64,000 nt of DNA from Winogradskyella psychrotolerans (GTDB lineage Bacteria; Bacteroidota; Bacteroidia; Flavobacteriales; Flavobacteriaceae). The DNA is taken from contig NZ_JAHKPS010000022.1 in NCBI RefSeq assembly GCF_018860565.1, positions 111,058 to 175,057 of the forward strand, given 5' to 3'. A model generated the notes under the pieces. The model searched no databases. It was not told the origin of the DNA and was given only the letters and a program-made list of their open reading frames with translations. Both the position numbers and the translations under genes were made by a program. Below, in pieces: positions 60,207 to 64,000 of this stretch; the first letter of the stretch is position 1, and every line of letters begins with the position of its first letter.

Positions 60207-61943
60207 CTATAGTCTGGCTTTTAAAATCTTTATGTTATATTGAAATTCAGAAACTTTTAAGCTTCCTTTAAGTTGTTTAACCATACTTTCTATTATAAAT
60301 AGGCCTAAACCACTACTTTGTTTTTCTATTTTAAAACTCTTACCATTATCAGAGTAAATAATTTTTAAAAATTCTTCTTCCTCAGAAATATGAATATTAA
60401 TCTCTAATTCTTCATCTATAACAGCATGTTTTATACTATTTGATATTAGTTCATTTATAAGAATTCCTAAGGGTATAGCAACATCTAAAGAAACTTCTAT
60501 ATTAAGAATTTGAGGTTGAAATATGATTGTCCGTGGATCTAGTTTTATTAATGAATGTGCGATTTGATTGATATACTCCTTAATATTATGTTTATTATCT
60601 AAATTTGAATCCGATTTAAACATCATTTGTTTATGAACAATAGCAATGGCTTCTATACGTTGTTTCAAGGTTTCAAACCGAGACTTAAGTTTAGTATCTT
60701 TAATATCTATTGATTGAAAATTTATTAAACTTAAAATTAAAGATAAATTATTTTTAACCCTGTGATTTAGTTCTTTTAATAAAACTTCTTTTTCCTTAAT
60801 CATTTCTGAAAGTTTCTTATTTGTATTAAAAATCTGAAGTTTATTTTCCCTAATAGTTTTATTTTTTTTCCATATAAATCTAAAAGCAATAGTTATCAAT
60901 ATTAACAAGGTTATTAAACTATAAATTAACATCTTTAATTTATAGTTGAACCTGCTAATTTCTTTATTATCTTTTTCTAGCTGTTTTTTATTGATATGTT
61001 CCTGCTCTAGTAAATAGTTATATTCTAATTCCCGAATCTTTAATTCCTGTTTATCTTCTAATAACTTAGTGTCTAATTTGTAAAAAATTTCAAAATTTCT
61101 GAGTGCAGAATCAGGCAAATTCTTTTTCTTATAGATATCACTTTTAAGTTTATAGGCATTAGCATATGCAAAATGATAAGGAAATTTGTTAGCATATTTA
61201 ATAACAGAATCGCTTAAATCTAACGCTTTATTATATGCCTCTTTTTTGAAATATAATTTACCTAAATTGTAGAGCATTCCTGAAACACCTAACGAATCAT
61301 TGTGCATTTTATAATTTTTAAGAGCGTCGTTATAGTAATTATTAATAGCGTCAAATTCATTTTTGGGTGTCAAAAAGCCTTTAAGCATATAGGCAACTGC
61401 TAATGAATTTATATAATTATTTTCTTTAGAAAGTGTAATAGATTGATCCACATAATTGTTTGCTAACCCGTACTTTTCCTGAACCCGATAAAGCGAACCG
61501 TATCTGTATAACAATTCGGCTTTTAATTCACTTTTTATAAACTTAGGTTCTGACAGAATTATTTCTGCATGTTTCAGTTCTATTTCACTCTTGTCAAAAA
61601 TTTCAAGAATCTCATAAATCAATGCACGTCTTAAATGCGTGATAATCTTATATTTTTTTGATAAACGCGAATCATGTAGCAAGCTCTTTGATGTTTGAAG
61701 AGCAACATCGTACATATTTGCTTGAATTAACGGAAAAAGTTTTACAGTATTTAATGTTTGCTTCGAGGAATAATTTGAATTTTCAATTAAAAGACTATCT
61801 ATATAATCTAAACTTTCTTTTGGGCTATGATATCTCACGTAATTATCAGTCTCATTATAAAAGGATGAAAATGACAAATTTTGAGCACTTATTTTAAATG
61901 GATACAACGCTAAACACCATAAAAAAGCAATAACTAATTTCAA
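60207..61943 (-). CDS. TPR-containing sensor histidine kinase (HisKA_2 type)
   Basis: The 578-residue protein seems to start with TTG at 61943: there is no in-frame ATG before the signal peptide (KLVIAFLWCLALYPFKISAQ), and a TAA lies five codons upstream. The periplasmic part (about 25-330) is helical, with TPR-like repeats around 100-290. A transmembrane helix (about 333-355) is followed by a coiled coil and the kinase core: LNHRVKNNLSLILSLINFQS (phospho-acceptor His about 392) and an HATPase domain with LGILINELISNSIKHA and YSDNGKSF. This is the HisKA_2 family. The stop codon abuts the response regulator start. The signal is unknown. Confidence 0.92.
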   Translation of the reverse strand: MKLVIAFLWCLALYPFKISAQNLSFSSFYNETDNYVRYHSPKESLDYIDSLLIENSNYSSKQTLNTVKLFPLIQANMYDVALQTSKSLLHDSRLSKKYKIITHLRRALIYEILEIFDKSEIELKHAEIILSEPKFIKSELKAELLYRYGSLYRVQEKYGLANNYVDQSITLSKENNYINSLAVAYMLKGFLTPKNEFDAINNYYNDALKNYKMHNDSLGVSGMLYNLGKLYFKKEAYNKALDLSDSVIKYANKFPYHFAYANAYKLKSDIYKKKNLPDSALRNFEIFYKLDTKLLEDKQELKIRELEYNYLLEQEHINKKQLEKDNKEISRFNYKLKMLIYSLITLLILITIAFRFIWKKNKTIRENKLQIFNTNKKLSEMIKEKEVLLKELNHRVKNNLSLILSLINFQSIDIKDTKLKSRFETLKQRIEAIAIVHKQMMFKSDSNLDNKHNIKEYINQIAHSLIKLDPRTIIFQPQILNIEVSLDVAIPLGILINELISNSIKHAVIDEELEINIHISEEEEFLKIIYSDNGKSFKIEKQSSGLGLFIIESMVKQLKGSLKVSEFQYNIKILKARL

Positions 61944-61963
61944 TATTTCTAATATTTAGTTAT

Positions 61964-61971
61964 CAAATATA
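61964..61971 (-). promoter_or_regulatory. candidate -7 element TATATTTG of the kinase-regulator operon
   Basis: This is an exact TAnnTTTG match on the minus strand, 20 bp before the proposed TTG start at 61943. Its position supports a start close to that codon rather than a longer protein. Confidence 0.5.
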
Positions 61972-62001
61972 GAGCTTGAATTTTTTGTATGTTCCTATAA
62001 A

Positions 62002-62044
62002 ATAAAAAAACAGTCAAGAATTTTATAAACAAACGCTTGACTGT
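62002..62044 (-). terminator. intrinsic terminator of the SprB-repeat gene
   Basis: On the minus strand ACAGTCAAG (62036-62044) pairs with CTTGACTGT (62010-62018), and a run of T follows (62002-62009). It starts 15 bp after the stop codon at 62059. Confidence 0.85.
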
Positions 62045-62058
62045 CTTATAATTGTATT

Positions 62059-64000
62059 TTATTTTTTAATAAACTTTATTACTTTTTCTCCATCAAGTTT
62101 TAAAAAATACATACCAACTGGAAGCTTATCAACTAAGATGGATGTATTTGAATCAACAATTCCTTTTCTTATTTTTTTACCATATAAATCAATAATTTCA
62201 AAAGAAGTCGATATTTTCAATCCTTTAACGTATAATTCATACTTTGCTGGATTAGGAAAAAGCGTAAGTTTAACATTAGAATTTTGAGTATCAGATAAAC
62301 CTAAACTAGCAACAGTAACGCAATCTGAAACCACACTACAACCTTCAATATTACTTATAACCACTTTATACTCTCCATTTGTAGTTGGCGTATATGTTTG
62401 ATTAGTTTCTCCTGTTAACAAAGTATCTGGACATGCATACCATTGGTAAATCATGCCTGCTTCTGTTGCAGCCAGTATTCCATCATCTTGAGTCACTTCA
62501 TTTAAAATTAATTCAGGTTCGTTAATCGTAACACTATCTGTTGCGGTACATCCATTAGCGTCTGTTACAACAACATTATATGTACCTGATGAAAGGTTTA
62601 CCATATCTTCTGTCGTTGCTGAATTACTCCATATAAAAGTATAAGGTGCTGTTCCTCCACTTACTGTTAAATCTACTGTGCCATTGTTTGAACCATTACA
62701 TGGTACATCCGTTGAGATTATACTCGTAATTATCGTAGCTGGTTCATTAATGGTAACACTATCTGTTGCGGTGCATCCATTAGCGTCTGTAACAACTACA
62801 TTATATGTACCTGATGAGAGACCTACCATATCTTCTGTTGTTGCTGAATTACTCCACATAAAAGTATAAGGTGCTGTTCCTCCACTTACTGTTAAATCTA
62901 CTGTGCCATTGTTTGAGCCATTACATGATACATCTGTTGAGATTATACTCGTAGTTATCGTAGCTGGTTCATTAATGGTAACATTATCTGTTGCGGTGCA
63001 TCCATTAGCGTCTGTGACAACTACATTATATGTACCTGATGAAAGGCCTACCATATCTTCTGTTGTTGCTGAATTACTCCATATAAAAGTATAAGGTGCT
63101 GTTCCTCCACTTACTGTTAAATCTACTGTGCCATTGTTTGAACCATTACATGGTACATCCGTTGAGATTATACTCGTAGTTATCGTAGCTGGTTCATTAA
63201 TGGTAACATTATCTGTTGCGGTGCATCCATTAGCGTCTGTGACAACTACATTATATGTACCTGATGAGAGACCTACCATATCTTCTGTCGTTGCTGAATT
63301 ACTCCATATAAAAGTATAAGGTGCTGTTCCTCCACTTACTGTTAAATCTACTGTGCCATTGTTTGAGCCATTACATGATACATCTGTTGAGATTATACTC
63401 GTAGTTATCGCAGTTGGTTCATTAATGGTAACACTATCTGTTGCGGTGCATCCATTGGCGTCTGTGACAACTACATTATATGTACCTGATGAGAGACCTA
63501 CCATATCTTCTGTCGTTGCTGAATTACTCCATATAAAAGTATAAGGTGCTGTTCCTCCACTTACTGTTAAATCTACTGTGCCATTGTTTGAGCCATTACA
63601 TGATACATCTGTTGAGATTATACTCGTAGTTATCGTAGCTGGTTCATTAATGGTAACACTATTTGATGCGGTACATCCATTAGCGTCTGTTACAACAACA
63701 TTATATGTACCTGCTACCAATCCTGTGGCTATGGCTGTAGTTTGATTCATTGGATCATCCCATTGGTAAGTGTAGCCCATTGTGCCACCTGAAGCCGATA
63801 CTGTTGCTTCTCCGTTAGATGCTCCATTACATGCTAAGTCTTGTCCATTATAACTTGAGCTAACCATAGCACTGGCTGTTAGCATCGTTGGTTCGGTAAC
63901 CGTTACAGAAGCATTCGCTGTACATCCATTGGCATCTGTGACAACTACATTATATGTACCTGCTACCAATCCTGTGGCTATGGCTGTAGTTTGATTCATT
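62059..64000 (-). CDS. SprB-repeat T9SS surface protein, N-terminal part outside window
   Basis: The frame is open to the window edge, and at least 646 residues are visible. From the N-side there are one and a half units of an 83-residue repeat (MNQTTAIATGLVAGTYNVVV ... SGGTMGYTYQWDDP), then five units of a 75-residue SprB-type repeat (GGTAPYTFIWSNSATTEDMV, GTYNVVVTDANGCTA, VTINEP), then a linker with a PKD/Ig-like module (ILAATEAGMIYQWYACPDTLL) and a type A sorting domain (LTLFPNPAKYELYVKG ... GMYFLKLDGEKVIKFIKK). SprB-repeat proteins are large surface adhesins, in gliding Flavobacteriia carried along the cell by the T9SS motor. The full protein is probably several thousand residues. The start was not seen. 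Confidence 0.93.
   Translation of the reverse strand, partial: MNQTTAIATGLVAGTYNVVVTDANGCTANASVTVTEPTMLTASAMVSSSYNGQDLACNGASNGEATVSASGGTMGYTYQWDDPMNQTTAIATGLVAGTYNVVVTDANGCTASNSVTINEPATITTSIISTDVSCNGSNNGTVDLTVSGGTAPYTFIWSNSATTEDMVGLSSGTYNVVVTDANGCTATDSVTINEPTAITTSIISTDVSCNGSNNGTVDLTVSGGTAPYTFIWSNSATTEDMVGLSSGTYNVVVTDANGCTATDNVTINEPATITTSIISTDVPCNGSNNGTVDLTVSGGTAPYTFIWSNSATTEDMVGLSSGTYNVVVTDANGCTATDNVTINEPATITTSIISTDVSCNGSNNGTVDLTVSGGTAPYTFMWSNSATTEDMVGLSSGTYNVVVTDANGCTATDSVTINEPATIITSIISTDVPCNGSNNGTVDLTVSGGTAPYTFIWSNSATTEDMVNLSSGTYNVVVTDANGCTATDSVTINEPELILNEVTQDDGILAATEAGMIYQWYACPDTLLTGETNQTYTPTTNGEYKVVISNIEGCSVVSDCVTVASLGLSDTQNSNVKLTLFPNPAKYELYVKGLKISTSFEIIDLYGKKIRKGIVDSNTSILVDKLPVGMYFLKLDGEKVIKFIKK
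62515..63639 (-). repeat. five tandem 225-bp repeats inside the SprB-repeat gene
   Basis: Five 75-codon units follow in register with very few differences at DNA level (for example Ser/Pro in DVSCNG/DVPCNG, one Ile-to-Met change, one Gly-to-Asn change). Their near identity points to recent expansion or gene conversion. A different 83-codon repeat begins upstream of them at about 63640 and runs off the window. Confidence 0.95.

Noticed and set aside
62678..63544. Four regularly spaced plus-strand frames of 63 codons opposite the SprB repeats
   Set aside because: They recur every 225 bp because the repeat itself does. They are shadows of the real minus-strand gene, which has a signature repeat fold and a sorting domain.
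62515..63639. Possible CRISPR array
   Set aside because: The repeat units are 225 bp, contiguous without spacers and in frame with a protein. This is a coding tandem repeat.

Overview
The window looks like chromosome from a marine-type member of the Flavobacteriaceae (Bacteroidota). The DNA is AT-rich. It carries a SusC/SusD pair, gliding/type IX secretion (T9SS) cargo with 'Por'-type C-terminal sorting domains and SprB repeats, many lipoproteins, no Shine-Dalgarno signals, and repeated matches to the Bacteroidota -7 promoter element TAnnTTTG. Species cannot be fixed from the sequence alone.

Bases 1-29709 are a polysaccharide utilisation locus (PUL) for an acidic, uronate-containing glycan, probably with rhamnose and acyl esters. 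A plus-strand run encodes an alpha/beta-hydrolase esterase (cut by the window edge), a small PL14/PL20-like lyase lipoprotein, a SASA-type acetylesterase, a GH78-like rhamnosidase, a GH94-like phosphorylase, a GPH-family sugar:cation symporter and a GH88 unsaturated glucuronyl hydrolase. SusC, SusD and a surface glycan-binding lipoprotein follow. A second block holds kduI, kduD, a DUF4861 lipoprotein, a LacI regulator and a three-gene TRAP transporter. Together these describe extracellular cleavage to 4,5-unsaturated uronides, import, removal of the unsaturated residue, and isomerisation and reduction to 2-keto-3-deoxygluconate. The last steps (KDG kinase, KDPG aldolase) are not in the window.

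Between these blocks lies the most unusual part (17683-22793). A divergent AraC regulator faces a tight three-gene operon. Its first gene is a 777-residue fusion of a membrane di-iron fatty-acid-desaturase/hydroxylase domain, a Rieske [2Fe-2S] domain and a NADH-reductase domain that closely resembles the C-terminal part of NqrF. It is followed by a creatininase-family metalloenzyme and an aldo/keto reductase. The order suggests a self-sufficient membrane monooxygenase acting on a sugar or methyl substituent from the same glycan. That function is inference.

From 29836 the content is mostly housekeeping: a tRNA with CAU anticodon (tRNA-Ile2-like), methylmalonyl-CoA epimerase, rbfA, a LolC/E-like permease, dusB, lipoproteins, an M28 peptidase, a PD40 beta-propeller lipoprotein, a TonB-dependent receptor, lepA, a CPA-type antiporter, a DUF202 protein, a metallo-beta-lactamase-fold hydrolase, S8 and M1 peptidases, a 1631-residue T9SS metalloprotease, rnpA, a C-terminal processing protease, an OmpA-like protein, a GNAT protein, a cation-diffusion facilitator and rpiB. 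The window ends with a LytTR response regulator/TPR histidine kinase pair and the 3' part of a SprB-repeat T9SS adhesin with five near-identical 225-bp repeats.
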